From the NCBI RefSeq assembly GCF_002813425.1, contig NZ_PHUL01000001.1, positions 3,870,756-3,934,755 of the forward strand: DNA of 64,000 nucleotides. The letters run 5' to 3'. Origin of the DNA: Cellulophaga sp. RHA19. Its GTDB lineage: Bacteria > Bacteroidota > Bacteroidia > Flavobacteriales > Flavobacteriaceae. Positions 26,655 to 36,753 of the stretch are shown in pieces (position 1 is the first letter of the stretch; each line of letters opens with the position of its first letter). The notes beneath the pieces are model-generated. The model searched no databases and was not told where the DNA came from. It saw nothing but the letters and a program-made list of their open reading frames with translations. The position numbers were made by a program, and so were the translations under genes.

Positions 26655-28013
26655 TTACTGTTTTATAAGTGTTTTAAAATCGTTTAAATCTAAACCACCA
26701 TAGTTACCAGAACTCATAAACAAAACAACAGAGTTGTTGTAATCTTGTTTATTTACAAGATCTTTAAAAGCTGCTGCATTAGTTAAAATTTGTAAATCAT
26801 CTCTTTTAAAAGCGTCTTTAATTTGTTGTGGACTAACAGGATCTAATTTTTTTATAGCTACAGATTCTGGAATATAAAAAACCACTGCTACATCTGCAGC
26901 ATCTAAAGCACCTTTATATTCTTTTAAAAATTCAGGATTAAAACTACTGTATGTATGTAGCTCTAAAAAAGCTATTAATTTTCTGTTTGCATATTGTTCT
27001 TTAACTGCTTTTGTAGTGGCTGCCACTTTACTTGGTGAGTGTGCAAAATCTTTATAAGCAACACACGTTTTACTCTCTGCAATTTTCTCTAGCCTTTTAG
27101 AAGCTCCTTTAAAAGTTGCTATTGCCTCGTAAAAATCGTCTTCGTCTATTCCTATGTTTTGGCAAATCCATTTTGCACCTGCTAAATTACTTAGGTTGTG
27201 TTTACCAAAAACTTCAATTGGCATAGGACCTTCTGGAGTTTCTAACAAGGTTTCGCCATCTTCAATAGTATAATCTGGAGTTGAGTATCCTAACTTACGT
27301 ATTGGGTTTTCAGATGCCTCTACAACTTTAACTACTTCTACATCTTCTTCATTGTAAGTTATGCTTCCTCCTTTAACAATACTATCTACAAATATTTTAA
27401 ATTGCTCCACATAGTTTTCAAACGTAGGAAAAACGTTAATATGGTCCCACGCAATTCCGCTTAACAAAGCAATATTAGGCTTGTACAAATGAAACTTTGG
27501 TCGCCTGTCTATAGGAGAAGACAAATACTCATCGCCCTCTAAAATAATAAAGTCGTTTTCTTCTGTTAAATGCACCATTCTATCAAAACCATCTAATTGT
27601 GCACCAACCATATAATCTACTTCTCTGCCGTGGTAATTAAGCACGTGCAAAATCATAGATGTAATTGTTGTTTTTCCGTGGCTACCGCCTATAACAACTC
27701 TTGTTTTATTTTTACTTTGCTCGTATAAAAACTCTGGATAAGAATAAATAGTAAGTCCAAGCTCTTTTGCTCTTAAAAGCTCTGGATTATCTTCTTTAGC
27801 GTGCATACCCAAAATAACCGCATCTAAATCTGCAGTAACTTTATCTGTAAACCAACCAAAAGATTCTGGCAACAATCCTTTTGCTTCTAACCTACTTTTA
27901 GAAGGTTCAAAAATAACATCGTCACTACCTGTAATTGTGTATCCTTTATGTTCTAAGGCTAATGCCAAATTGTGCATTGCACTACCGCCAATGGCTATAA
28001 AATGAATTTTCAT
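26655..28013 (-). CDS. mpl: Mur ligase, peptidoglycan-recycling Mpl type
   Basis: ATP-dependent cytoplasmic ligase; Mpl joins UDP-MurNAc to recycled murein tripeptide. The 452-residue protein from the ATG at 28013 has N-terminal Rossmann IHFIAIGGSAMHNLALAL, the ATP P-loop VVIGGSHGKTTITSM (about 107-121), EGDEYLSS, the HINVFPTFENYVEQF segment and the C-terminal domain VAYKDFAHSPSKVAATTKAV. The longer frame starting at 28079 adds 22 hydrophobic residues with no Mur homology, so the internal ATG is chosen. The GGSAMHNLALAL and DFAHSPSK segments favour Mpl over MurC; MurC itself is normally in the dcw cluster. Confidence 0.85.
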   Translation of the reverse strand: MKIHFIAIGGSAMHNLALALEHKGYTITGSDDVIFEPSKSRLEAKGLLPESFGWFTDKVTADLDAVILGMHAKEDNPELLRAKELGLTIYSYPEFLYEQSKNKTRVVIGGSHGKTTITSMILHVLNYHGREVDYMVGAQLDGFDRMVHLTEENDFIILEGDEYLSSPIDRRPKFHLYKPNIALLSGIAWDHINVFPTFENYVEQFKIFVDSIVKGGSITYNEEDVEVVKVVEASENPIRKLGYSTPDYTIEDGETLLETPEGPMPIEVFGKHNLSNLAGAKWICQNIGIDEDDFYEAIATFKGASKRLEKIAESKTCVAYKDFAHSPSKVAATTKAVKEQYANRKLIAFLELHTYSSFNPEFLKEYKGALDAADVAVVFYIPESVAIKKLDPVSPQQIKDAFKRDDLQILTNAAAFKDLVNKQDYNNSVVLFMSSGNYGGLDLNDFKTLIKQ

Positions 28014-28242
28014 ACGTAAAATTATAGCTGTAAAGATAACAATACAAATAGGTTTAAAAAAAATAAACACAACAGACAATTACACGGTAAATAGGGATGT
28101 AAAAAACTTAGATTGGTACTACTTTTGATCTGTTTAGATGACTTTACTCACTTAAAAGGTAAGTTAACGCATTCTTAATTGCATAGTTGTACTATAAAGC
28201 TCAAATTTGTTAGTACATTTAATGCAGATTTAGATTTACAAA

Positions 28243-28256
28243 TCTTAACAAGATAA
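28243..28256 (+). promoter_or_regulatory. Leader motif TCTTAACAAGATAA before the alpha-2-macroglobulin gene
   Basis: The 14 bases TCTTAACAAGATAA end exactly 10 bases before the ATG at 28267. The identical 14-mer ends exactly 10 bases before the ATG of the next gene, cls (34335-34348). Its core is an inverted repeat TCTT-AAC-AAGA. Function unknown; shared control of the two genes is inference. Confidence 0.45.
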
Positions 28257-28266
28257 CATACAGATA

Positions 28267-31200
28267 ATGAAAAATTTAACTTCTATTATAGTTCTAATTT
28301 TATTTGCAAACATAGCAATGGCACAAGAAAATAACAGTTTTGACGCACTTTGGAAAACCGTAGAAAAGCACGAGAAGTCTTCTATGACCAAATCTGCCCT
28401 AGAAACAGTGCAAGCAATTGCTGCCAAAGCAAAAAAAGAAGACAACTCGCCACAGAATGTAAAAGCATTGTTGTACATCTCTAAATATGCAATGACTTTA
28501 GAGGAAGATGCTGTGTTATCTATTATAACAAATTTTAAATCTGAAATTGCTAATAGTGACACACCTACAAAAAACGTTTTACACAGTTATTTAGCTAATT
28601 TATATTTACAATATTTTAGACAAAATAGATATCGTTTTTACAATAGAACTACAACTGAAACTAAAGTAGATAGTATAGATTTTAGAACTTGGGATTTAAC
28701 TACTTTATTTTATGAAATTGACACTAATTTTAAGTCCTCCTTAAAAAATAGCAGTGCATTACAAAAGATTAAAGTAGATGAGTTTGACTTGTTATTAAAC
28801 AACAGAAAAGATTCTAAAATATACAGACCTACACTGTTTGACCTTTTATCGCATACTGCATTAGAGTTTTATAAAACAGATGAAAGTAGCATAACTAGAC
28901 CTGCTGATCAGTTTGAGATTGATGACCAAAATATGCTATGCAGTGGAACAGATTTTATTAGTTTACCTATTAACGAAGACGATAAAACATCATTAAAGTC
29001 TAAAGCTTTAAAAGTTTATCAAGGCTTATTAGATTTTCATAAAAACGATGCTTCACCAAAGGCTTTTGTTGAAGTAGATTTAGAACGATTAAATTTTGTT
29101 TACAATAACGCTGTTTTTTTAGAGAAAGATAAACACTACATATCAACCTTAAAAAAAATGGCAAACACTTATAAAAACGATGCTGTTTCTGGTTTATACA
29201 ATTACAATATTGCTACCTATTACAACACCAAAGGAGATAGTTACCATCCAAATAGCGTAATACCAAAAAACCAATGGAAGAAAAATGATGCTATTAAAAT
29301 TTGTGAAGCTGTAGTTGCTAAATTTCCTAAAAGTAGAGCCGCAGAAATGTGTAACGACTTGGTTACAACCATAAAAAGAAGTAGACTTGACATAAGCACA
29401 GAAAGTTACATACAAGTTAACAAACCGTCTAAAGTACTTGTTAGGTATAAAAATGTAAACGATTTAAATTTTACAGCCTATACAATTTCAGACAAGCAAT
29501 TATATACGTTAGATACAATTTATGATGATGACAAAAAGCTACAGTATATAAAAAAGCTTAAAAGTGTAAAAACGTGGAAGTCTAAATTAAAAAACGAAAA
29601 AGATTACCAAAACCATACTACTGAAGTTATTATACCAAAATTAAATGTAGGACAACTACTTATACTTGCAGAACCTACTAAATTAACAAAAACTTACGGG
29701 TATAGTGCCATACAAGTAACAGACTTGGCTGTTGTAAATAGTACTACAAATACAGCAGATTATTTTCAGGTAGTAAACAGAGCAAATGGTAAGCCTATTG
29801 CAAATGCTACAGTTAAGTTAGAATATCATAAAACGTATAATGACCCTGTACAACACGCTAAATTTAAAACCAATAGCTTGGGTATGGTTACCATTCACAA
29901 AACAGACCAAAGGTGGCGCAATATAAAACTAAAGGTTAGTAGTAATGATGATTACGCTACATTTGGCACTTATAATGTATACACTAAAGCCAACAGTAAT
30001 AGTAATATAAATTATAATAATGCTTTTTTATTCACAGACCGTAGTATTTACAGACCAGGGCAACCTGTTTATTTTAAAGGTATTGCTATTAACCAAAAAA
30101 ATAATAAATCTGACATATTAGAAAACATTAAGGTTACTGTAACGCTAAAAGATGTGAATTACCAAGCTGTAAAATCTTTAGAGTTAACTACAAATGAATA
30201 TGGCTCTTTTAATGGAGAATTTATATTACCTAGTAACGGCTTAACAGGTAATTTTACTATAGAAGCAATATCTAGTAGCAACAAAATAAGTAATACCAGT
30301 TATTTTTCTGTAGAAGAATACAAACGACCTAAATTTACAACAACTTTTAAACCTGTTACAGAGACCTACAAGGTTAATGATATGGTAACGGTAAACGGTA
30401 CAGCCAATGCTTTTGCTGGTAGCACAATTACTGATGCTAAAGTTGTTTACACCGTAAAAAGGTTGGTTAGATATCCTAACTGGTATTATTGGAGAGTACC
30501 CTACTATAATAGCACACCACAAGAAATTAAACACGGGGAAACTAAAACAGATGCTAATGGAAACTACCAAATAACCTTTAAGGCTATACCAGAAAAAAGT
30601 GTAAACAAGGATAACTCTCCTATTTTTAATTATGAAATTACTGCAGATGTTACAGATATTAATGGAGAAACAAAAAGTACTACAACTGTAGTTAGAGTTG
30701 GTTACCATAGTTTAAATGCCACTATAAATGTAAGCTCGCAAATAGATAAAACTAAAAAAGATAGCGTATTATATGTTAATACTGCTAACTTAAACGGACA
30801 GTTTACTGCCGCAAAAGGGTCGTTAAAAATATATAAATTACAAGCACCTAAAAATGTAAAACGCAGTAGACCTTGGTCTGCTCCAGATTACAAAATAGAT
30901 GAAACTACGTTTAGCACAAACTTCCCTAACGAAATATACAAAAAGCAGCAACCAAGAGATTGGGACAAGGGACCACTATTATGGAGTACTAATTTTGACA
31001 CTAAAAAATCTTCTGTAATTAATTTGCCTACTATTAAAAAATGGGAATCTGGTAAGTATATTATTGAGCTAGAAGCTAAAGATAAATTTGGACAAACTGT
31101 TACAGACAAGGCAATAGCAAGTTTATTTAGCAACACAGATAAAACTACAGCAGACAACGAACTTTTTGATATAAAAATCGACAAAAATAGTTACAGCGTT

Positions 31201-34200
31201 GGAGATAATGTAGAAGTTAAACTGTTATCTGCAGCAACACCTTTAAATGTTACGTTGTATATAGATAGAAGTAACAAACCTATTGAAACAAAAATAATAA
31301 CACTTAGTAACTGTTCTAAAACAATAAAAATACCAATTACCAAAGAAGATATAGGTGGCTTGTCTATTAACTATACTTTTACGGCTTACAATTCTTTTAA
31401 AAATGATAAAGTATATATTAATGTTCCACACCCAAGTACATCATTAGAAATAGAAACAGTAACTTTTAGAGATAAAATACAACCTGGTACAGATGAAACT
31501 TGGAAATTTAAAATTAAAGGCTCTAAAGGAGATAAAGTTGCTGCAGAAATATTAGCAAGTATGTATGATGCTTCCTTGGATGAATTTAGAAGCCACAGCT
31601 GGTATTTTTACCCAATACACCATAAAAACCACTCTAATAACATAAGAAGTAGTGCTTACAAAAGTTTTTCTGAAGATTCGTTTACAGTTTATAATAATGA
31701 ATTCTATGAGTATATATACCAAGGACAAAATTATGACGCTTTTAATTGGTATGGGTTGTATATAGGTAACTCTTATTACAATCGTAGGTCTTTATCTGTA
31801 ATGAGAAAATCTGCATCACCTGTTGCCATGGAAATGGTTGCTGAAGATACTGAAGAAATAGTTGTTGTAGAAGAAAGTGATTCTGGTGCTTTGGATGATG
31901 CTATAAGTAGCCCAATGGAGTCTAAAAAAGACACCACTGCTCCTGCTCCTCCTAAAAAAGAAAAAGAGGAGGTTAAAATTAGAAAAAACTTACAGGAAAC
32001 AGCTTTCTTTTTTCCAGAATTGCAAACTGATAAAGAGGGTAATGTATCTTTTAATTTTACTACCCCAGAAGCGTTAACTAAATGGAAATTACAATTATTG
32101 GCACATACTAAAAGTTTAGAAAGCGCTGTTACTACATTGCAAACTGTAACCCAAAAAGAGCTAATGGTAATGCCTAATGCTCCTCGTTTTTTACGTGAAG
32201 GAGATAAGCTTATTTTTAGTAGTAAAATTGCAAATATTACAGAGAAAAACTTATCTGGTCTTGCGACCTTAGAACTTAAAGATGCTGTTAGTGGTAAAGA
32301 TATTACATCAGAATTAATAACATCTGTTACAGAAAATAACTTCTCTGTAGATGCTAAAGGAAACACACAAGTTTCTTGGACATTAGAAATTCCAAAAAAT
32401 CTTCAGGCTGTACAATATACTGTTATTGCTAAGGCAGGCAATTTTAGTGACGGTGAGCAAAATTTGCTTCCGGTACTTACAAATAGAATGTTGGTAACAG
32501 AAACTTTACCTATGTGGGTAAGAAGCAATCAAACTAAAAAATTCAGCTTAGATAAATTAAAAAATAACACATCTACAACATTAACAAATCATAAATTAAG
32601 TTTAGAAATAACATCTAATCCTGCTTGGTATGCAGTGCAAGCATTACCGTATTTAATGGAGTATCCGCACGAGTGTAATGAGCAACTTTTTTCTAGATAT
32701 TATGCAAATACATTGGCTAGTCACATTGCAAATAGCAATCCTAGAATACAAGAGGTTTTTAAACAATGGGCAAATTCTGATGCGTTACTTAGCAACTTAG
32801 AAAAAAACCAAGAATTAAAATCGCTTTTAATACAAGAAACTCCTTGGTTAAGAGATGCACAGTCTGAGACGGAACAGAAAAAACGTATTGCATTACTTTT
32901 TAATTTAAATAAAATGAAAAGTGAGCAAGCTGCAGTTGTGCGTAGATTAACAAACAACCAGACTAATAAAGGTGGTTGGGCTTGGTTTAACGGAGGCAAA
33001 GAAAGCAGGTACATTACACAACATATTATTACTGGATTTGGACATTTAGATGCCCTAAAAGCTCTAAACAATACGGATAAAGATGTAGGTAAAATGATTA
33101 ATAAGGCAATTGCCTACTTAGATAAAGAATTTGTGAGTGAGTATGAGTATATGAAAAAGCATAGCTCTGACTTAAAAAGTGATCACTTAAGCAATATGCA
33201 GCTTCATTACTTGTATATGCGTAGTTTTTATCCGGATGTTAAAGCATCTAAAAAAACAAAAGAAGTTACAGAATATTACAGAGATCAAGCTAAAAAATAT
33301 TGGAACAAACGTAGCCTATACAATAAAGGTTTACTTGCTTTAAGTTTGTTTAGAATGGATGAAGATGCTACTGCTAAAAAGATTTTAAAATCTCTAAAGC
33401 AAAACAGTATTACTTCTGATGAATTAGGAATGTACTGGAAAGAAAACACCAACTCTTGGTATTGGTACCAAGCGCCAATTGAAACTCAGTCGTTATTAAT
33501 TGAAGCTTTTGCAGAAATAGAAAACAATACAGAAACAGTTGATAATCTAAAAATTTGGTTGCTTAAAAACAAGCAAACCAACCAATGGAAAACCACAAAA
33601 GCGACTACAGAAGCTGTTTACGCATTGCTTTTACAAGGTAGCGATTGGCTCTCTGTTACAGACGCTGTAGATGTTTTGGTGGGTGATAAGAAAATAGACC
33701 CTAACAAATTAGAAGATGTTAAAGTTGAAGCTGGCACTGGTTATTATAAAACAGCTTGGAATAGTAAAGAAATAGAACCTAAAATGGCAGATGTACAAAT
33801 TACCAAAAAAGGTAATGGTATTGCTTGGGGCGCTATGTACTGGCAGTATTTTGAAGATTTAGACAAAATTACATCTGCAGAAACACCGCTTAAATTATCT
33901 AAAAAATTATTCTTAAAAAAGAATACAAATACTGGCGAGCAAATATCAGAAATTACTAAAAACACAAAATTGGTGGTAGGTGATTTGGTAAAAGTACGCA
34001 TAGAGCTTAGAGCAGACAGAGCAATGGAATTTGTACATATGAAAGATATGAGGGCCTCTGGATTGGAGCCTTTAAATGTAATATCTAGATACAAATGGCA
34101 AGACGGCTTAGGGTATTATGAAAGCACAAAAGACGCTAGCACAAATTTCTTTTTTGATTATTTACCTAAAGGAGTTTATGTATTTGAGTATGATTTACGT

Positions 34201-34308
34201 GTAAATAATGCTGGCGATTTTAGCAATGGCATTACAACAATACAAAGTATGTATGCACCAGAATTTAGTAGCCATAGTAAAGGTGTACGTGTTTCTGTTA
34301 ACAAATAG
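28267..34308 (+). CDS. Bacterial alpha-2-macroglobulin with intact thioester motif
   Basis: Large periplasmic or surface protease trap of 2013 residues. Signal peptide with cleavage near ANIAMAQ (residue 20) and no lipobox, so it is not the lipoprotein form known from E. coli YfhM. The N-terminal ~400 residues are helical and not clearly assignable. MG2-type domain near 585-690 (FLFTDRSIYRPGQPVYFKGI), A2M domain near 1240 (FFFPELQTDKEGNVSFNFTT), thioester CNEQ with Cys about 1470 (YPHECNEQLFSRYY), then an alpha-toroid region and a C-terminal receptor-binding-like domain. A Glu/Asp-rich and Pro/Lys-rich linker lies at about 1190-1240. The common partner, a PBP1C gene, is not adjacent; cls follows at 50 bases. 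Confidence 0.93.
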   Translation: MKNLTSIIVLILFANIAMAQENNSFDALWKTVEKHEKSSMTKSALETVQAIAAKAKKEDNSPQNVKALLYISKYAMTLEEDAVLSIITNFKSEIANSDTPTKNVLHSYLANLYLQYFRQNRYRFYNRTTTETKVDSIDFRTWDLTTLFYEIDTNFKSSLKNSSALQKIKVDEFDLLLNNRKDSKIYRPTLFDLLSHTALEFYKTDESSITRPADQFEIDDQNMLCSGTDFISLPINEDDKTSLKSKALKVYQGLLDFHKNDASPKAFVEVDLERLNFVYNNAVFLEKDKHYISTLKKMANTYKNDAVSGLYNYNIATYYNTKGDSYHPNSVIPKNQWKKNDAIKICEAVVAKFPKSRAAEMCNDLVTTIKRSRLDISTESYIQVNKPSKVLVRYKNVNDLNFTAYTISDKQLYTLDTIYDDDKKLQYIKKLKSVKTWKSKLKNEKDYQNHTTEVIIPKLNVGQLLILAEPTKLTKTYGYSAIQVTDLAVVNSTTNTADYFQVVNRANGKPIANATVKLEYHKTYNDPVQHAKFKTNSLGMVTIHKTDQRWRNIKLKVSSNDDYATFGTYNVYTKANSNSNINYNNAFLFTDRSIYRPGQPVYFKGIAINQKNNKSDILENIKVTVTLKDVNYQAVKSLELTTNEYGSFNGEFILPSNGLTGNFTIEAISSSNKISNTSYFSVEEYKRPKFTTTFKPVTETYKVNDMVTVNGTANAFAGSTITDAKVVYTVKRLVRYPNWYYWRVPYYNSTPQEIKHGETKTDANGNYQITFKAIPEKSVNKDNSPIFNYEITADVTDINGETKSTTTVVRVGYHSLNATINVSSQIDKTKKDSVLYVNTANLNGQFTAAKGSLKIYKLQAPKNVKRSRPWSAPDYKIDETTFSTNFPNEIYKKQQPRDWDKGPLLWSTNFDTKKSSVINLPTIKKWESGKYIIELEAKDKFGQTVTDKAIASLFSNTDKTTADNELFDIKIDKNSYSVGDNVEVKLLSAATPLNVTLYIDRSNKPIETKIITLSNCSKTIKIPITKEDIGGLSINYTFTAYNSFKNDKVYINVPHPSTSLEIETVTFRDKIQPGTDETWKFKIKGSKGDKVAAEILASMYDASLDEFRSHSWYFYPIHHKNHSNNIRSSAYKSFSEDSFTVYNNEFYEYIYQGQNYDAFNWYGLYIGNSYYNRRSLSVMRKSASPVAMEMVAEDTEEIVVVEESDSGALDDAISSPMESKKDTTAPAPPKKEKEEVKIRKNLQETAFFFPELQTDKEGNVSFNFTTPEALTKWKLQLLAHTKSLESAVTTLQTVTQKELMVMPNAPRFLREGDKLIFSSKIANITEKNLSGLATLELKDAVSGKDITSELITSVTENNFSVDAKGNTQVSWTLEIPKNLQAVQYTVIAKAGNFSDGEQNLLPVLTNRMLVTETLPMWVRSNQTKKFSLDKLKNNTSTTLTNHKLSLEITSNPAWYAVQALPYLMEYPHECNEQLFSRYYANTLASHIANSNPRIQEVFKQWANSDALLSNLEKNQELKSLLIQETPWLRDAQSETEQKKRIALLFNLNKMKSEQAAVVRRLTNNQTNKGGWAWFNGGKESRYITQHIITGFGHLDALKALNNTDKDVGKMINKAIAYLDKEFVSEYEYMKKHSSDLKSDHLSNMQLHYLYMRSFYPDVKASKKTKEVTEYYRDQAKKYWNKRSLYNKGLLALSLFRMDEDATAKKILKSLKQNSITSDELGMYWKENTNSWYWYQAPIETQSLLIEAFAEIENNTETVDNLKIWLLKNKQTNQWKTTKATTEAVYALLLQGSDWLSVTDAVDVLVGDKKIDPNKLEDVKVEAGTGYYKTAWNSKEIEPKMADVQITKKGNGIAWGAMYWQYFEDLDKITSAETPLKLSKKLFLKKNTNTGEQISEITKNTKLVVGDLVKVRIELRADRAMEFVHMKDMRASGLEPLNVISRYKWQDGLGYYESTKDASTNFFFDYLPKGVYVFEYDLRVNNAGDFSNGITTIQSMYAPEFSSHSKGVRVSVNK

Positions 34309-34331
34309 TATACGTTAAACAAATGTATTGC

Positions 34332-34348
34332 TTATCTTAACAAGATAA
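34332..34348 (+). promoter_or_regulatory. Inverted-repeat leader motif before cls
   Basis: TTATCTT-AAC-AAGATAA, a 7-bp inverted repeat with a 3-base centre. It contains the 14-mer TCTTAACAAGATAA shared with the alpha-2-macroglobulin leader at identical distance (10 bases) from the ATG. The spacer is too short for a stable RNA hairpin, so a protein site or a ribosome-access element is more plausible. Confidence 0.45.
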
Positions 34349-34358
34349 ACTGTTTTTT

Positions 34359-35816
34359 ATGAACTGGATACTGCTATTAGAAATACTATACGTACCCTTA
34401 TTAATTTTTACTTGTCTACGTATAATTTATGATACAAGAGGCACAACAAAAACACTTGCTTATTTATTAAGTGCAGTGTTTTTGCCTTTTATAGGTATTA
34501 TCATTTATTTTTCTTTTGGTATAAATTACAGAAAGCATAAAATGTATGCCAACAAGTCTTTGTTGGATGTGAGACAAAAAGAAGTTTTAGAAAAGGAAAT
34601 TATTGCACACTCTAAAGAGGTATTGGCAAACGGTAATGAGTCTGCCAAAAGTAGATCAGAATTGGTAAACCTTTTGTTAAAAGATACCACTAGCCCACTT
34701 ACCAACAATAACACCGTAAAGATTTTACTAAATGGCGAAAACAAATTTCCGGAAGTCTTAAAAGCTATTGAAGCCGCAAAACACCATATACACATAGAGT
34801 ACTACATTTTTAGAGATGATGAAATTGGAAATACAATAGAAAAATTGCTTCTTAAAAAAGCAAAAGAAGGTGTAAAAATTAGGTTTATTTATGATGATTA
34901 TGGTAGTTCTGAAATAAGAAAAACACTAAGTAGCAGGTTAAGAGATGCAGGTATAGAAGCTGTACCGTTTTATAAAATAAAATTAATTGCATTTGCAAAC
35001 AGACTTAACTACCGTAACCACCGTAAAATTATTGTAATAGATGGCAAAGTAGGTTTTGTTGGTGGTATAAATGTGAGTGATAACTATGTAAATAAAAAGA
35101 ATAGTACAGATCGTGTTTTTTGGAGAGATACACACTTAAAAATTGAAGGGCCTGCGGTTACTTACCTGCAATATATATTCTTGTCTGACTGGAATTCTTG
35201 TTCTACTCAAAATTTAATTTTAGAGAAAGGTATGTATGTGCCTTTTAATTCTTTTACGTACACAGATACTAAGTTAGTACAAATTGCTGCTAGTGGTCCA
35301 GACTCTAACTCGCCTACAATTTTATATTCTATTTTACAGGCAATTTACTTAGCTGAAGAAGAAATTTTAATTACTACTCCTTATTTTATTCCCGGTGAAA
35401 GTATGTTAGATGCTTTAAATATTGCTGCTATGAGTGGTTTAAAAGTAAAACTACTAGTTCCGTACAACTCAGACACACTACTAGTTAACGCAGCATCTAG
35501 AGCATATTACAGAGAAATATTAAATGCAGGAGTAGAAATATACAGATATAAAAAAGGATTTGTACATGCAAAAACTATAGTTACAGATAAAAAAATAGCT
35601 ATTGTTGGTACAGCCAATATGGATACTAGAAGTTTTGAGCTTAATTTTGAAGTAAACGCTATTGTTTATGATGAAGAAATTGCCACAGAACTTACCACTG
35701 CATTTTATAATGACTTAATTGACTCTGAACAAATAGATAAAGAAAAGTGGATTAACAGACCTTGGTATATTAAATTAACAGACAAAATAGCTAAGTTACT
35801 CTCCCCAATGCTATAA
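34359..35816 (+). CDS. cls: Cardiolipin synthase (phospholipase D family)
   Basis: Membrane enzyme that condenses two phosphatidylglycerol molecules into cardiolipin. The 485-residue protein has two N-terminal membrane helices (about 1-55), then two HKD motifs: HRKIIVIDGKVGFVGGINVS (about residue 220) and HAKTIVTDKKIAIVGTANMD (about 402), each with the catalytic His, Lys and Asp. Length is normal for the ClsA type. It lies 50 bases after the alpha-2-macroglobulin gene and shares its leader motif, so the two may be co-regulated. The following 187 bases to the LytTR gene are AT-rich without a gene. Confidence 0.93.
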   Translation: MNWILLLEILYVPLLIFTCLRIIYDTRGTTKTLAYLLSAVFLPFIGIIIYFSFGINYRKHKMYANKSLLDVRQKEVLEKEIIAHSKEVLANGNESAKSRSELVNLLLKDTTSPLTNNNTVKILLNGENKFPEVLKAIEAAKHHIHIEYYIFRDDEIGNTIEKLLLKKAKEGVKIRFIYDDYGSSEIRKTLSSRLRDAGIEAVPFYKIKLIAFANRLNYRNHRKIIVIDGKVGFVGGINVSDNYVNKKNSTDRVFWRDTHLKIEGPAVTYLQYIFLSDWNSCSTQNLILEKGMYVPFNSFTYTDTKLVQIAASGPDSNSPTILYSILQAIYLAEEEILITTPYFIPGESMLDALNIAAMSGLKVKLLVPYNSDTLLVNAASRAYYREILNAGVEIYRYKKGFVHAKTIVTDKKIAIVGTANMDTRSFELNFEVNAIVYDEEIATELTTAFYNDLIDSEQIDKEKWINRPWYIKLTDKIAKLLSPML

Positions 35817-36003
35817 CTAATTGTTTTTTAGTGTTTTAAATTGAAGATTTCAAATATTTTAATTAACTTTAGAAAACACAACTAAATTTAAATTATTACT
35901 ACATCAAATACACAGGCCTACTCTATGGCTAATTTCCTGAAAGATGCATAAAAAGTAGTGGTTTTTTACCCCACGATTTAGTCATTACTTTTTTGTATCT
36001 TTT

Positions 36004-36753
36004 TTAAATACTCATTTTATCTTTAAAAATGTAAGACTGTCTTCTAGACACCTCTACTTCTTCACCAGAGTTCATTGTTAATTTAAGCTTACCATTAAAC
36101 CAAGGCACAACATTAGCTATATAATTTACATTTATAATTTGCTGCCTGTTTACTCTAAAAAAGTTATGATCTGGTAGTTTTTCTTCAACTTGGTTTAAAG
36201 ACTTATATAACATTGGTTTTTCGCCTTTAAAATATACGCGCGTGTAATTACCTACAATTTCAAACAAAGAAATATCTCCTATTTTTACCAACCAACATTT
36301 ATCGCCATCTTTTATAAAAATCTGACTACTTTCTGTTAGCTTCTCTTTAGTCTCGTTAGTAACATTTTCTTCGCTACTTTCTGCAGTAGAACCTTCTAAC
36401 TGGACCTTTACTTTTTCTATTGCCTTTCCAAAGCGTTTTGCATTAATAGGTTTTAAAATATAATCCAATGCATTATACTCAAAAGATTTAATTGCATACT
36501 CATCAAAAGCTGTTGTAAATACCGTAATTGGTACTTTATCTAGCATTTCTAAAAGTTCAAAACCATCTTTTTCTGGCATATTAATGTCTAAAAATAATAG
36601 GTCGGGCTGTGTTTCATTAATTAACTTGTAGCCTTCATCTACATTTTCTGCTTCACCAAGAATTTCTATCTCACCTTGGTTTTTTATCAATTCTTTTAGC
36701 TCATTTCTGGCTAACCTAGAGTCTTCTACTATAACTGCTTTAATCATACTCAT
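36004..36753 (-). CDS. LytTR-family response regulator
   Basis: Two-component transcription factor. The 249-residue protein has an N-terminal receiver domain with acidic pocket VIVEDS (Glu10, Asp11), phospho-acceptor Asp56 in LLFLDINMPEKDG, the FTTA and LKP switch residues, and a C-terminal LytTR DNA-binding domain (about 145-249, FEIVGNYTRVYF, FFRVNRQQIINVNYI, VEVSRRQSYIFKDKM). It overlaps the upstream kinase gene by four bases. LytTR proteins bind paired 9-base direct repeats about two helical turns apart; just such pairs occur upstream at 38281-38310 and 38554-38583, ahead of two micropeptide genes, the likely targets. Confidence 0.95.
   Translation of the reverse strand: MSMIKAVIVEDSRLARNELKELIKNQGEIEILGEAENVDEGYKLINETQPDLLFLDINMPEKDGFELLEMLDKVPITVFTTAFDEYAIKSFEYNALDYILKPINAKRFGKAIEKVKVQLEGSTAESSEENVTNETKEKLTESSQIFIKDGDKCWLVKIGDISLFEIVGNYTRVYFKGEKPMLYKSLNQVEEKLPDHNFFRVNRQQIINVNYIANVVPWFNGKLKLTMNSGEEVEVSRRQSYIFKDKMSI

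Noticed and set aside
28232..28245. AGATTTACAAATCT palindrome before the A2M gene
   Set aside because: Short AT-rich palindromes are frequent in this genome and this one is not repeated at other leaders.
30392..30400. TAAACGGTA LytTR-like half-site inside the A2M gene
   Set aside because: No second unit at the right spacing and within a coding region.
34627..34635. CAAACGGTA LytTR-like half-site inside cls
   Set aside because: Single 9-mer without a partner 21 bases away and inside coding sequence; expected by chance at this frequency.
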